Program-made: the position numbers and the translations under genes
Assembly: GCA_025200525.1 (NCBI GenBank)
Contig: CM045762.1
Location: 1,860,001 to 1,924,000, forward strand
Direction of reading: 5' to 3'
DNA length: 64,000 nt
Source: Camellia lanceoleosa
Lineage: Eukaryota; Streptophyta; Magnoliopsida; Ericales; Theaceae
Part shown: piece after piece, positions 36,878 through 49,291 of the stretch
How positions within the stretch are numbered: position 1 is the stretch's first letter
How the letters are laid out: every line of letters starts with the position of its first letter
The notes under the pieces: model-generated
What the model was told of the DNA's origin: nothing
Seen by the model: the letters and a program-made list of their open reading frames with translations, nothing else
Database searches by the model: none

Positions 36878-39272
36878 TGTCATAACCCTGTTCTGTATTA
36901 TGCTAATTGGTCCTCATTATGAATGTAATTATGTGTTTGATATGATTTTGTGTGCCATTATGTGAAAATATGTGGTTTTGAACTTCTACCTGTTCACCGT
37001 AGAAATATCTGTTTGATTATCTGCTTTGGAATTTAAATTGAAGGCCTTATTGGCCACGAAACCCGAAATTGATTGTGCCATTATGATTGGCGTAATTTTT
37101 AGAGCCTACGGTGAAATTTAACTAAAAATTGATTTAGATCAGATTAAATTGATTACTTAATGGCATAGTGCTCAAATTATTTTAATATTAAATAATTATG
37201 ATGAGTAGGACTTGTAAAGAGAGGCACTATACACTCAATTCATACACTTGAGCTCAAAATCAGATTTTGGTGCCTGAGAAAGAGAGAGGGCCGGTTGTAG
37301 GGAGAGAAAGGGAGAGAATTGTGCAATTTTGGCTCAAAGCTTGGAAACCTTGAAGATTACTCAAGAATTTGCTATAGATTATGAGAATTAAAGCTCCTAG
37401 GTGAGTATTTCATGGATTCTAGTTTGTAATTTTGTGTATTCAAGCTAGTTGGGTAATCAAGAGTAAGAATTGACATGAAATTGGGTTGATCATGTTGAAT
37501 TGAAGGTCAATGTATGCATGCATGTGTGTAATTGCTTTGAAATGGCATGTTTGAACACAAAATACATGATCCATGTAGAATGTTGATTAAAGATCATGTT
37601 TGTAATCACCATTTGCACCAAGTAAGTTGAAATGGGAGTGATATCCCACATGCATGTACAATTTATGAGAAATGAGTTTGAAATACATGGAATTGTCATC
37701 ATAATAGCAAGTTTGGTGCATATTGGGACATGCATGTGTTTGATTCATGAAATTGAGCTTCATGATGATGTAAATTGGTGTTTGTACCATGTTAGTAATT
37801 GTTTATATGAAGTTGGAGCCATTATAGGCAACAAAGGTCGGTTGGACTGTTGAATTGGAGCTCAAGAACCATTCTGGAAAACCCAGAATTTTTTATGTCT
37901 GCTCGAGTGGGGGAACCGACGCTCGAGCGGGAAAAATGGGCTTCCAGCATTTTTGCAGACATGGGTGTCCGCTCGAGTGGGGAAGTTTACGCTCGAGTAG
38001 GGAGCCATGTAGTGAGGCCTTCCGCTCGAGCGCTAGATTTCGCGATCGAGCGTAAATATGACATAACCAGCACTTTTGCAGGCCTCAAGGGTCCGCTCGA
38101 GCGGGTAAGTCCACGCTCGAGCGGGGACCCTGCTTCTAAAAATTTTGAAAAGGTTTTCTGTGTTTCGTTTTCTGTTCTCTTTCACTTCTAAGTACTCTTA
38201 GGCATGCATTGAGCATTGTAAATGAGTTAAAGAGATAAGAATGAAGCCTAAAGAGAAAAATGTGAATTTAGAATAGATCGAATTGTTTGTGACCCTTTTG
38301 TGTTCATGGAATGTATAGGGTCGAGCTCCAAGGCAAACCAACCAACCGATCACTGTGAGTAATATCTTAACAAAGATATCTGAAATATGTTGTTCTCCGA
38401 ATTGCTTACTTTTATGTAAGTTTTATAAGTTCGTTGATTCGATTGGTGGACAATGTTGCTATGCCAAATGAATGGGCCAGAGGCCAGTTTGATCTGAATG
38501 ATAGAGTGAATGGGCCAGAGGCCGTTTTGACAAGAATGAATGAATGGGCCAGACGCTGTTTTGACATGAATGAATGGGCCAGAGGCTGTTTTGACATGAA
38601 CGAATGGGCCAGAGGCCATTTTGACGTGAATGAATGGGCCAGAGGTTGTTTTGACATGAACGAATGGGCCAAAGGCCGTTTTGACATGAATGAATGGGCC
38701 AAAGGCCAGTTTGACATAAATGAAAATATGAATTGGGCCCAAGGCCTTTTGAAACATGTTGTTCTACATACCGTTTGTATAACTCCTTTATTTGATATTA
38801 TTCACTGGGCTTTCGCTCACGCTCATTCATGTGTTTGTAGGTGAGCCAAGAGAAGTCCAAACCCAGCCCCAATGTAGTCTGTGAAGAACAACAAAGGTTT
38901 TGAAGAGTCAACCTTTGCGTCTCACGCACGAGACTCGTCTTCGCCTTTTGTCATTCTGTTTTATTTTGTCATGTGGGTGAAGTTTTGAATGTGTTGTATA
39001 TAGTTTTCTTGGGTTGACTTAGACTTATATGATCCTGTATGTATAGAACCTTGTATAGTACATGTTTCGTTGTGAGTTATTAATATGCATATGTATGGTT
39101 TGTTATGATGTGCCATGTAAGCATAGCTCTATGGACAAAGTTTGAAACTGCTTCCGTTTGGCCCCCATTAACTCTGTTAACATACGTTTGGTTTCGTTTG
39201 AGGCTGTAGGTAATCTCATGATTACTGGCCGGTTATGTCCTCAACCCACGGGGGCAGGTTTGGGTCATGACA
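36878..39272 (+). mobile_element. Solo LTR 'S2', Tekay/Del-like group (2395 bp)
   Basis: It starts TGTCATAACCCTG and ends GGGTCATGACA. Flanks are CATTC (36873-36877) and CACTC (39273-39277), a 5-bp duplication with one transition; the intact form CACTC is the one found in the surrounding tandem repeats. The length equals that of the LTRs of element R (about 2.4 kb). Shared blocks are GTGAGTAATA (38355), TTATTCACTGGGCTTTCGCT (about 38799), TTACTGGCCGGTTA near the end, and CTCGAGCG palindromes (37897-38130). It holds a 30-bp minisatellite. Confidence 0.88.
38459..38750. repeat. 30-bp minisatellite in S2 (about 9 units)
   Basis: The unit is GAATGGGCCAGAGGCCGTTT + TGACATGAAT, repeated about nine times with small changes. 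Because the unit is a multiple of three bases it gives long repeat-protein ORFs in several frames on both strands. I do not regard these as genes. Confidence 0.9.
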
Positions 39273-39870
39273 CACTCAAACCACGTTGAAATCGTGAGAA
39301 GAGGACAAACAAATCCCAAACACGTTGAAATCGTGTGAGGAAAGGAACACTCAAACTATGTTGGAATCGTGAGAAGCGGTCCTAAGAAAAGCCGATTAAG
39401 GACGCATTCCACGCGTCTTGAGATGAATTCCAAACACACTGAAAATCGTGTGAGGAAAGAAACACTCTAACCACGCCAAAACACAGGACAAGGAAAGAAA
39501 ACACCACTTAGGGCAAACTGAGAATCAAAAACTGCTTGGGGTCGCATTTCACGGGTCCTGAAATAAATTCCAAACACACTGAAATCCTGAGAAGAGGTCC
39601 AAAGAAATGCCATCAGGAGCACATTCCACGCATCCTGAGATAAATTCCAAACACGTTAAAATTGTGTGAGGAAAGGGACACTCTAACCATGTTGAAATTG
39701 TGAGAAGAGGTCAAAAGAAAAGCCGTCAGGAGCACATTCCACGCATCCTGAGATAAATTCCAAACACGCTGAAATCGTGTGAGAAAAGGGACACTCTAAC
39801 CACGCTGAAATCGTGAGAAGAGGTCCAAAGAAAAGCCGTCAGGAGCGCGTTCCTAAACGCTGCTCAACGT
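39273..39870 (-). repeat. Tandem array, unit about 115 bp, in the 3'UTR of the B element
   Basis: About five imperfect units share AACACTCTAACCACGCTGAA + ATCGTGAGAAGAGG, AAAGAAAAGCCGTCAGGAGC, CATTCCACGCATCCTGAGAT and AAACACGCTGAAATCGTGTG. Each unit carries two CACGxTGAAATCGTG boxes, which can form a CACG/CGTG hairpin. The array starts at 36805 and is interrupted by S2. Tandem repeats in the 3'UTR are a known trait of Tat/Ogre elements. Confidence 0.8.
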
Positions 39871-41376
39871 AAAGGATAAATGATACAAGATAACAGAAGA
39901 TGCAAATAAATACAATACATGCGATGATATGATACATGTTACAAGCGATGTAGTGCATGATGTTTAGGGAATGCAATAAACAAGCAACGCGGCGCTTTGG
40001 AAAGCACCTCATGAGACGAATGGCGATAAACTGTTCTACTCTGATGGGGATCTCCCCTTGTGTTCTTCAAACTCTTACCTTCAACTCACAGTTCAAAGGC
40101 CCTCAAATGCTGACAAGGGGTAACCTCTACATGTAGAAGCCACGGACGCCACTGTCTTCCTAATCATATTCACAACTTTCCCTATTCTCCAATGGGGTGA
40201 CAGACTAGGTTGGTTTAGTATCCAGAATTGAGGCACATACATGCTATCTCAATCTATGGGCTACCATATAGATTTCAAGCCGATGATACACCCCTGGGTA
40301 TTTAAACCAGACTTTAGTCTCGAAAATTCCAAACCTTTGTGTTTTAGGCATCGCCATTCGAATTCTAGTTTCCACCATCGCAGTTGGTCTCCTAGGAACT
40401 CATTGCAAAACACAGCCAATACGCCTTTGGTAGGGAAATGGTACTCAAGGAGAGCACTTCTGATCGTCATTCTGGCTTGAAGCAGGCTTGAGCTTGGGCT
40501 TGAGCTTGAAGTAGAGGTACACTCATACTCTGGAGAAAAGACAAGGCCTGAGAAGGTATATCCGAAATGTAATCTCAAAATTTGCTGAAGTTGAAATACA
40601 CTAAAATGCTCCAATTTTTCCTCTTTTCTTTTGCTTTGCAGTTTGGAACCTATGTAGCTTCAGATAGGTCCTTGTTTTATTGTTCTCTCTTAACCAAAGT
40701 TGAACCCTGCAGTTTATGAAAGAAAGAATCCTGCTTTGTACATCCTATTGGGAATGGCATGGCACTCTAAGTACAAAACGATTTATTTTTGAAATTGAAA
40801 CCAAGAATGAGTTCTTAACCGGGTATTGAGCCTACAACCGACCACAGTCAAAACGACTCAACAAAGGAAAACAAAGCAAAACAAGCTAAACACAAATATT
40901 TACACTCAAAATGACTTAAAACAATAGTCAAGACAAACAAAAACAACAACCACAACACTCGAATGTTTTCTGCTAGTGGGAGACTTCTCGGTTCACAGGC
41001 AACCCACTACTTCTCCGGGTATTATTTCCCACCCTTCTTATTTGTGATTCTTACATCACTTTGGCACTCAATCTCTTTTTCTCTAAAAAGCCCTTTCCTT
41101 ACTTTTCTCTCAACGCACATCTCTCTATTCTTTAATCTCTCTTATTATTTTTTTATCCATCCCCTGGGTGGTTGATGGATAAGAAGGAAGTTGTGGGCTC
41201 TTGCCCCCAGTATTCTACTAGATTCTCACTCTTCTGCTCACAACAGTGAGCTTTCCCACAGAGGGGTTGTGATGCGATTGGACGTGCAGCAGATTTGCAA
41301 TAGACATCACTTGGCGATGCCCTTGGCTTCACTTGACCAAGAAGGGGTACAACATATCCCACTAGCCAGGTTGGTG
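39871..41376. other. Transition between the minus-strand B element and the plus-strand F element; no convincing gene
   Basis: A minus-strand ORF of 117 codons (40614-40261) has a Ser run and LRWWKLEFEWRCLKHKGLEF but no family I recognise. At 40960-41190 the + strand is pyrimidine-rich and leads into the F gag region, as a leader would. I see no LTR, primer-binding site or target duplication that marks where one element ends and the other begins. Confidence 0.45.
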
Positions 41377-41447
41377 ACATTGATTGTTTTAGCTACTTTT
41401 GTCATCATTCCCAGTGGATATGCTGTTTTAGCTAAAACAACCAATGT
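41377..41447. repeat. Small foldback (18-bp arms) in the F gag leader
   Basis: ACATTGATTGTTTTAGCT (41377-41394) and AGCTAAAACAACCAATGT (41430-41447) are inverted copies with one mismatch. A third related box, TTTTAGCTACTTTTGTTTTA, lies downstream near 41488. This looks like a MITE or its footprint. Confidence 0.55.
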
Positions 41448-41540
41448 CTTTAAGTGCCCAGCATATCCCTTGTCTTTTTTAGCTACTTTTGTTTTAGCTA
41501 GATTGGAGATATCACCCCACAGTCTTGAGGATGGTCAAAA

Positions 41541-43274
41541 CAGTCCTCCAGTCAAGATGGAAGACATGCTTCGTCAGCTCCAGCAGATTATTGAGAACAT
41601 GCAGCTAGATGTTGCCCGATAAGCTAAAACCACAGCTCGCCAAGCCGAGGTTGTAGCCCACTAAGCAGAGGTAATAGAAAGGCTTCAACAACAATAGCCA
41701 CAACCTGCAGTAACCTCAGCATCCCATGCACCCCCAGCAGGAATCCCGGCACCCGGGGTCATAATCAATGTCCAAGAAAATGCGGGCATTCAAGCGGATC
41801 CTATCCCTCCTCAGACCTCCAAGGCACAGGTTTACCCAACAAAGGCGCCATTTGAATTCGAGGTTGACCCTACTACACTGAAGGTGAGCAAGCTGGAAAA
41901 GCTCTTTAAACAGGCACGGGCATGAATTCGATCCCTGACATAGAGGATGGCTATACTGATTTGGCAGTAATGTTGCCAGATAGATTCAAGATGCCGCATA
42001 TAGACTGGTTCGACGGTTTTGGGGATTCTATGGTCCATCTACGGCTATTCTCTGACATCCTACGACCTATGGGTCTCACCAGACTACAGAAGCTGTCGTT
42101 CTTTGGCCGGACCCTGTCGAGTATATCGACCATTCGGTATGCTAAGCTTAAAGACTCTATGAAGAGAAACTGGAAGTAAATGGCTGAGGCCTTCATAGTG
42201 CAGTACTCCTACAACACTCAGATCGAGGTCACTACTCGTGATCTCAAAGCAACTCGCCAGGAGCTGAAGGAAGGCTTCTCGGATTTTGTGACCTGGTGGA
42301 GGGCTAAGGCCTCTATGATGATTGTTCGGTCATCTAAAAAGGACCAGATCAGAATGGTGGTCCGTAATTTTCAAGGAAGATTGTTACAGAAAATGATAGT
42401 CTTGCCTTTGTCTACTTTTGCTGACCTCCATGAAATAGGGGTACAAATTGAGAATGCAATGAAGCAGGGTCTGATAGACCACTAGAAGGAGCAACCCAAG
42501 AGGGATTTCACACGCAGTTCCAATGTGACTACTAACAGTAGTGTAGCTGCAAGGCCTTCAGATGTGAATACTGTCACTACCACACCTAAGACTACTAATC
42601 CTTTTGTTGGTACATCCAACCCAACCTCACAAACCTCTAGCCATCAGGCCCAAGGCCAGAGAGTCTTCACACCGCTCTATATGTCCTTATCTGCAGCCCT
42701 GAGGGTTCTAATCAAAAAAGGGCATTTGAAGTCGTTAGAACAAAGCCCATTGCCCGATCCTCTCCCTCCGAAACACAACCCGACCAAATATTGTGCTTTC
42801 CACCAACAACATGGTCATGATATTGATCAGTGCTTTAGATTACGTCATGAGATTCAAGATCTCATTGATAATAAGGTGATAGCACCTCTTGAAAAGCCCA
42901 ATGTCACTACAAATCCTCTCCTACCACATAACCAAGCCCCTCCACTCCGACAAATAAACCTCATCCATACACTAGTCATCCCTTACGACCCCAATATATA
43001 CATCACCCCCTCCCACCTACCTAAGCCGGCGTTGTTCATCCCTGAGAGCACAAATTTGTGCATGATGAATACGTCAATAATCCAAACTGAACCTGTGGCA
43101 GTGACAGTGGAAGATCGAGGGAGATTAGCTTTGGTGGAGAATACCAGTCCAGTGCCTGAGGGCCCCGCGGATTTTTCTGAGGAGGAATACAACCCATGCC
43201 ATTATATTGTGCCGACCAATCAGGCCAAACCAGAGGTGGAGTTACCAACAAGAATGGAGGTCAGTGTGGTCTGA
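41541..43274 (+). pseudogene. Ogre/Tat-like gag of element F (decayed)
   Basis: It starts near MEDMLRQLQQIIENMQLDVA, a coiled-coil-like N-terminus, in one frame. It shifts by one frame near 41915-41925 to continue with DGFGDSMVHLRLFSDILRPM, IVQYSYNTQIEVTTRDLKAT, GFSDFVTWWRAKASMM and the zinc-binding box CAFHQQHGHDIDQCFRLRHE with LIDNKVIAPL. These blocks are typical of Ogre/Tat gag. Stops lie at 41620-41622, in the next 30 codons (two more), at 42177-42179, 42483-42485 and 43272-43274. Several are at positions fitting lost Gln or Trp codons. Gag would form the particle that packages the element RNA. The 5' LTR of F was not found. Confidence 0.82.
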
Positions 43275-46200
43275 GAGGATGGGCCAAGCCAGGGATTAGA
43301 TGACCTAAACGATCTGGAGGAAGACATCAATAATCTACAGTTCTTCGATGAGCAAGATTCGAGAGATGTGTACATTTACTGGTTCGATTTGAACGGGTCG
43401 ATAGACAACTCTGGGTGGTTCAGTGATGAACCTGATGTGGATGAGGGACTTTAACCAAAGTTGGAAGCAAAAGCGAGGAATCGAATAAGGGCCGAATTCG
43501 CCAAGGAAGGATGGAAATTGTCGGGGCTCCCAGATAAGAATTGACTTAGGAATCGTGCATTGTTAGTCTTGTTGATCTGGAACAAGTTACCTTGAAGCGG
43601 TTTGAACATGAAATGGATGAGAATAGTCAGAAAGCTGGAAAAGCCAAACACCCTGCAGGAGATGACTGTGATATAAGAGTAATCAGGACAGAACCAGACA
43701 ATTGTCTGTCGGTTGCCGGATGAGTATGGTGGGAAGATAATGATCTACATCTTGCCCACATTGACGAGGATTGGGGCCAAGACTTGCTAGACGACACTTG
43801 GTACTCTGAGGCAGTAGATCATATGATTAGAAGTGGGCGGTACTTCAAGCCCCCACACTTAGACCAACTCGAAGCATCCGGAAAGGACAAGGAAGCTAAA
43901 AAACAGAGGGAAAAATTGTTAGAGGAAGAGGTTGTGCTGAAATAGTTAAAGAAGATTCAAGCAGACATATCTATCTGGGGGTTGCTTATGGCTTCGTGCG
44001 TGCATCGGCAAGCTATATTGTCAGCGATGGATAAAGCAAAGTTGTCTGTCGACACCACCTCAGAGCAAATAGTGGGACTTGTCTTCCCAGGAGGTGCTGC
44101 GCCAGCTTTGACCTTCTCGGATAAGGAATTGCCGGCCAAAGGCTCCGCACATAACAAACAGCTATACATCTCAGTTGAGTGTAGAGAGAAGTGGGTGCCG
44201 GTTGTATTGGTTGACACTGGGTCTGTGTAGACGCGCCCCGTGTGAGGGCCTCACCCTACAGTTCGGACTCAAATTGTCACGGTTCTTAATCTGAACCAAA
44301 GAGTCCAAATCCGGCAAATCGTTTTGAGAAAACAGATTTTTAGAAAAGAAGTGCCAAACATGGATTGCTTTGCCAAATACAGAGTCGCCACCTAAATACT
44401 TTTTTAATGGGGGAATTTAGGAAACCCTGACTCGTTTGCCTAAGGCCACGTGTTCGTCATCACCAAAGTTGCCTCGGCTCGGGAACTTGAGTACGATTGG
44501 GGAAGGTCAGCTATGAGCACCCCCTCTCGCCCGATCCGAAGATCGGCCTCTACTAACCATGATATCCGATTTTGAAAACGTTATGTGTTATTATTCCGAT
44601 TAATTAACTAATCTTACTATGTGATGCGCACAACACAAAAGTATAGACTAGATCGCCTAATTTGGAACGAAGCATTGCATATCCGTTTGTTTGGAAAAAA
44701 AGTGATTTGAAATTTGCTACTCGCAAGTAGGCTAAAATACGGATTTTAATGAGTTGTCCCAACTCAAACAATCCAACCTTCACCCACAAGGCATTCAAGC
44801 AATTTATATCACATAAGTATCTAGCCACATGGTAAGCATGCTGTCATGTTAACATTTGCACTCATGCAAGATGCTAAAGCATGAATACTTACATCGAGTA
44901 CTCCAAGCCAAAACAGAAGCTAGTTAGTAATTATATGCATGATCTTAGTTCATGTTTTAAAATGGCTAATGCAACACATGCAAAGATGTAATCTAGGCAG
45001 GTTCGGCTATCCTAAACATGGCATGTGAAGTGCAACAGATAACACGTATTCAATTTGGAATTGAAATACGATGCAGTTAGCATGATGCGCCGAACCTGGT
45101 GTATGCAATACTGATGAATGATGCACGCATGCATAGCATAAGGATGCTAAATTAAACATGTCCTAATACTAACCATCAAAAGCATGTAAGTAAAAGGGAG
45201 AAAGAAATGGGGGTTGGAAGACATGCACGCACGCACCCACACTTATTACAAATTTGCCCTCGTTTGGAGGCACCGAAAGAATAATACAGATTCAACTAAC
45301 CTACAAGCTAATTAAATATTACAAACCAATTAAACTAGTTAAGCAAATTAACTAATCTAATAAAACAGTAAACAGCCTCGGGAAGAGGGCCCAATGCAAT
45401 GCGTGCTCGCCTCCGCTCGGAAGTCCACTGCCATGCACAAGTTGCCTCTGTCCACACTGTTTTCCTTCTCTGATCATTGCAAAATTCCCAAGGTGCACTC
45501 TATGAATCCTGTGGGATACCACCGGCCAAGGGAAATGGTCACCGGCCAAAGGAAATGATCACCGGCCACTGGTTAAGCTTTCGGCCACCAATTGTTGGTC
45601 GGTCGGCACTAAAGATGGCCAGCCGGCCAAATCTTCCTGCAGAATCCTGTTTTGACAACAACAAAGGGCAAAACAAGGCATGGCAATGCATTCCAAGCAA
45701 ATGTGTGCACCAACACATCCCTTATCATGTTTATGACTCAAAAGGGGTATGGTCCTTGACTCTCGGACCACCAATCGCGCATTTCCATGCGTGATGGCCC
45801 AAGAAACCAAGTTATGCACTTTGATTTCAAATGAAATGCACATAAACAAACAAGGAGCTCAACCTCTATCATACTCAATTCAAGAGACTAAGCATGCATG
45901 TCAATGCAATGCAACCTAGACATATGAGCTAGTATGCAACATAAGCAATGCGAACAAGCATACAAGGCATGTGACAATCATGCTGACCAATAAGTAAGCC
46001 AAATACAATGGGGATGTTCATGCATACAAGCAAGCATGTGACTTCATTCAATCATGCCACAACACATGGAGCAAACATGTTAAACAACCTAAACATGTAA
46101 CAACACACAAGTATGCCACAACACACAAGGTGAGCATGCAACAACATGCGAACTATGGACTTAAACTAATTTGGGCAGCTCCATACTAAGCCCAAAACAG

Positions 46201-49200
46201 TGGCCAACATGCTCAAGAATGAAGGCAAAATGACATGCAAACATGCATGCACACAAGGACCAACACTTAGGCATATAGAAACAACTCTCAAGCACACTTA
46301 AGAGGATGCAAACATGGACAAATGGCATGCATTATAAGCTCTAAAAATCATGTTAGAGAAGGTGCCAAACCAATCTACAATGCAAGCTAGGCATGCCACC
46401 AAGCCCAAGGACTTAAACCATGGCCATATGACATATGAGGCAAATGAACAAAATGAACTAAAACAGTCCTAAATCATGCAAAAGTAAGCCCCAAAAACCA
46501 CTTAGATGGCATCTAAATGATCTAATCCTAGAGGCATACACAATGGTACAAACATGGAGCAAGAAACACCAACCTTTTAAAGCATGAAAGGGGCATCAAA
46601 TGCAAGCATAGGAGCATATCATGAGGACTGAAATGACATGACAAGTGGTTCCAAACCACTCAAATGATGCAAGGATGGCATGCTAGAGGGGTCAACACTC
46701 AAGGCTCATAAGGGGGATTACATGGTAGCTATACAAAGCAAAGCATGGACAACCCAAATGACCAAAAACAGACCTATAGCATGCTAAAACAAGCATAAAA
46801 GCTTCACAAAGTTAAGCAAAAAACATGCTACAAACAAGGCTTAAAGCACAAGGCATTTTAAGGCAATTCATGGCATTACAAGACATGTATGCTAAGCAAG
46901 CGTGATGTACCTAAACCAACTCACCACAATGCTATATCATGGCAAGATAAGCATAAAAAACAGTTAAGGCATGGCCAACATACACTTAAACAAGCTGCTC
47001 ACTAATAAGGCTTAAATGGCCATTATTGAAGACAACAAGGAGAGGGGGTGGTCCTCTCCTTCTTAGGACCTTAAGGCACCATCCTCACCACTGAAATCCC
47101 TCAAGATTTCAGTGGTGAGGAGGCCCAAACAAGGTGGTTCTGGAGCTCACCAAAATAGCACAAAAATAGGGCCTAACAAGGCCTATGAGGGGTCAAACAA
47201 TCCCAAAGCTCAAAGGAACCTTAAACAACTATTTTAATCAAGTAAAAACAAGACTTTTATATGTTATATACTAAGCTCGAAAATAGGTGCAAGGTAGGCA
47301 AAAAAGCTAAGCAAGAATGGGAAACAAAAGGAGCAAGTTCTTACCCTCGTCGACCCTCTTCAAGAATGATGCTCCAGCAGCTTCTTCAAACTCAAAACCA
47401 CCCAAAAACACCAAGAACAGCCTTCTGGTCCCTCAGCAACCAAGAGAAGGTGTAGGACTAGGTGTTTGTGTGCAATAGTAAGACTAAACACACACACAAG
47501 GCAAAAAGAAAGAGAGGTATAGAGATGGAATAGATACAAACTCAAGCCCTAATCTCAGAGCTCCTCTGAAAATTTTGTAACTCTAATGGAGGGAGAAGAG
47601 GCTCCCTCTTATAGAGCTCACTCTTGCAAAGCTTCTCAAGTAAGCTAGTCAAGAAAGAGATCCCTCCATACACGTATATGGAGAGGAGTAAAGATGTATG
47701 CCAGCTAGCACAGCTGGCATAAAAATATCTGCAAAAGCAGATGCACAGTGGTCGGCTGGCCAAAAATGCAATTTGACCAAAATAGATGGTCGGTCGACTA
47801 CAAAGAGTGCCGGTCGGCCAAACATTTGTCCGGTGGCAACAAACCAGTGGCCGGTGGCCTCAAGCCATGGACGGTGATGTGTAGGGATGGTCAACAAGTC
47901 ATTCCCTGCCCCTTAAAGGCAAAACACAAGTGTTTGATGCATAACCAGACACAAAACAGTTGAGCCGAGAGATCCTGAGGCAAGACGCGTAGCCAAGACC
48001 TCTGGGAACTCAAGACAAACACAAACAATGATGATCACCGAGTGTTCAAGCGATGATGTCCAAGTCTTGAGGACGGTCAAAAATGGGGTGTCTACAGTCT
48101 GCAATTAATGTTTGTTCGTCTCGCATAGCTTATACTATTGGCTTGAAGCAAACAGATTTTGTACCAACAACCCAGGTGATCTGGGCTTACGACAACACAA
48201 GCAAAGAGGTGATGGGAATAGTTCAGATCAGAACATAGGTCGGGCCAGCCTAACAGGATATTGAGTTTCATGTCCTAGATGTTCCGGCTACTTTCAACTT
48301 GTTACTTAGGCGACTTTGGTTGCACCAAGTAAAAGTTGTTTCTTCCACCTTACATCAAATGCTGAAGTACCCTCTTGGAAATGGGGTAGCCATTGTTTTC
48401 AAGAATTCATCTATACATCCTCCGCCAGAGGTTACTACATCCGTACTAGAGATTATACATGGCGACGAGGATGTTTTCTTGTTTGGTTTTGCCTTGGTTG
48501 AAGCCTGGGTGGTGCAAAATATCTTGGTTGTTGATGAGGGCTTATATGTCAATGCTTAATCAGTGTATCTCATGAACAAGCTACAGTATATACCCAGGAT
48601 GAGATTAGGAAAGAGCGGCTAGAAGGGCGTTACTGCATTGGCTAAAGTGCCACATAACCCTCATGCGTTTGGCTTGGGCTATACGCCCACCAAAGAGGAC
48701 TGGGTGAGGAAAGGAAAAGAAATGGCCGGAAGAGCTAGAGCAAAACAAAGTGGAAAGCACTATGAGCTGGTGTATAGGCCAATTCATGAAACTCTAAACG
48801 GCTGCTTTGTCCGGGAGGGGAAAGACTTCCCATTTTGTGGCTTTCCTGAGCCATAGTTAAACTCCGAGAAGCGGCGTCTACCTGGCTTTGAGATTTTCTT
48901 TGACTTACAGCTGCAAAAGGGCGAAGCTACAGAGGAACAGACTGAGTTAACTGCTGAGGCTGAATAGAGCACGGAAAATGAGTCCAACATCAGTGAACTT
49001 GAGGTAGGAACAGCGCTGACATGTCTCTTTTCAGATCCTCAGATCAACCCGGAGAGCTTGGGGGATGACCTAACCGTTTCCATGATCAAAGACCAATGAG
49101 GTGTGGACCCTTCTGGTGGTATCCTGGATGCATTCGACGCACCATCCCTCACTTAGCAGCTGGAGGATGGTTTTCTGTCCAGTAGTGCTGAGTCAGGTAG

Positions 49201-49291
49201 TGAGCTGAAATCTGATTCCACAGAGTCAGTGGAGTAGGAATCAGATTCCAGTTCTTCTAAGTCGGAGTCTGGTATTCTTGGGGTTGATAAC
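43275..49291 (+). pseudogene. F gag-pol linker and aspartic protease, split by solo LTR D
   Basis: After gag the frame continues with an acidic linker (WGQDLLDDTWYSEAVDHMIR, RSGRYFKPPHLDQL), then KKIQADISIWGLLMASCVHR and the protease active site VPVVLVDTGS ending at 44225. Solo LTR D is inserted there. Coding resumes at 48102 with the expected continuation (AINVC, then RIAYTIGLKQTDFVP, AYDNTSKEVMGIVQIRT, DVPATFNLLL). The rest (48500-49291) is an acidic, Ser-rich linker with GKHYELVYRPIHETLNGCF. At least eight stops lie after D. RT and later domains must lie beyond LTR E, outside the window. The DTGS site is kept, but the gene is dead. Confidence 0.82.
44226..48096 (-). mobile_element. Solo LTR 'D' (3871 bp) in the F protease gene
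   Basis: TGTAGACGCG at left and GGGTGTCTACA at right, flanked by a perfect 5-bp duplication GTCTG (44221-44225, 48097-48101). The host frame is restored when one copy of GTCTG and the LTR are removed. It is homologous to A, B, C and E but shorter in the part upstream of the TATA box (TATA at 47608-47614, only about 485 bp from the LTR start). GGCCG clusters at 45518-45630 and 47748-47872. Confidence 0.92.

Noticed and set aside
38350..38844. ORFs on both strands with a repeated 10-residue motif, looking like repeat proteins or a CRISPR-like array
   Set aside because: They are translations of a 30-bp minisatellite without spacers, inside solo LTR S2. No unique spacers and no start context are present.
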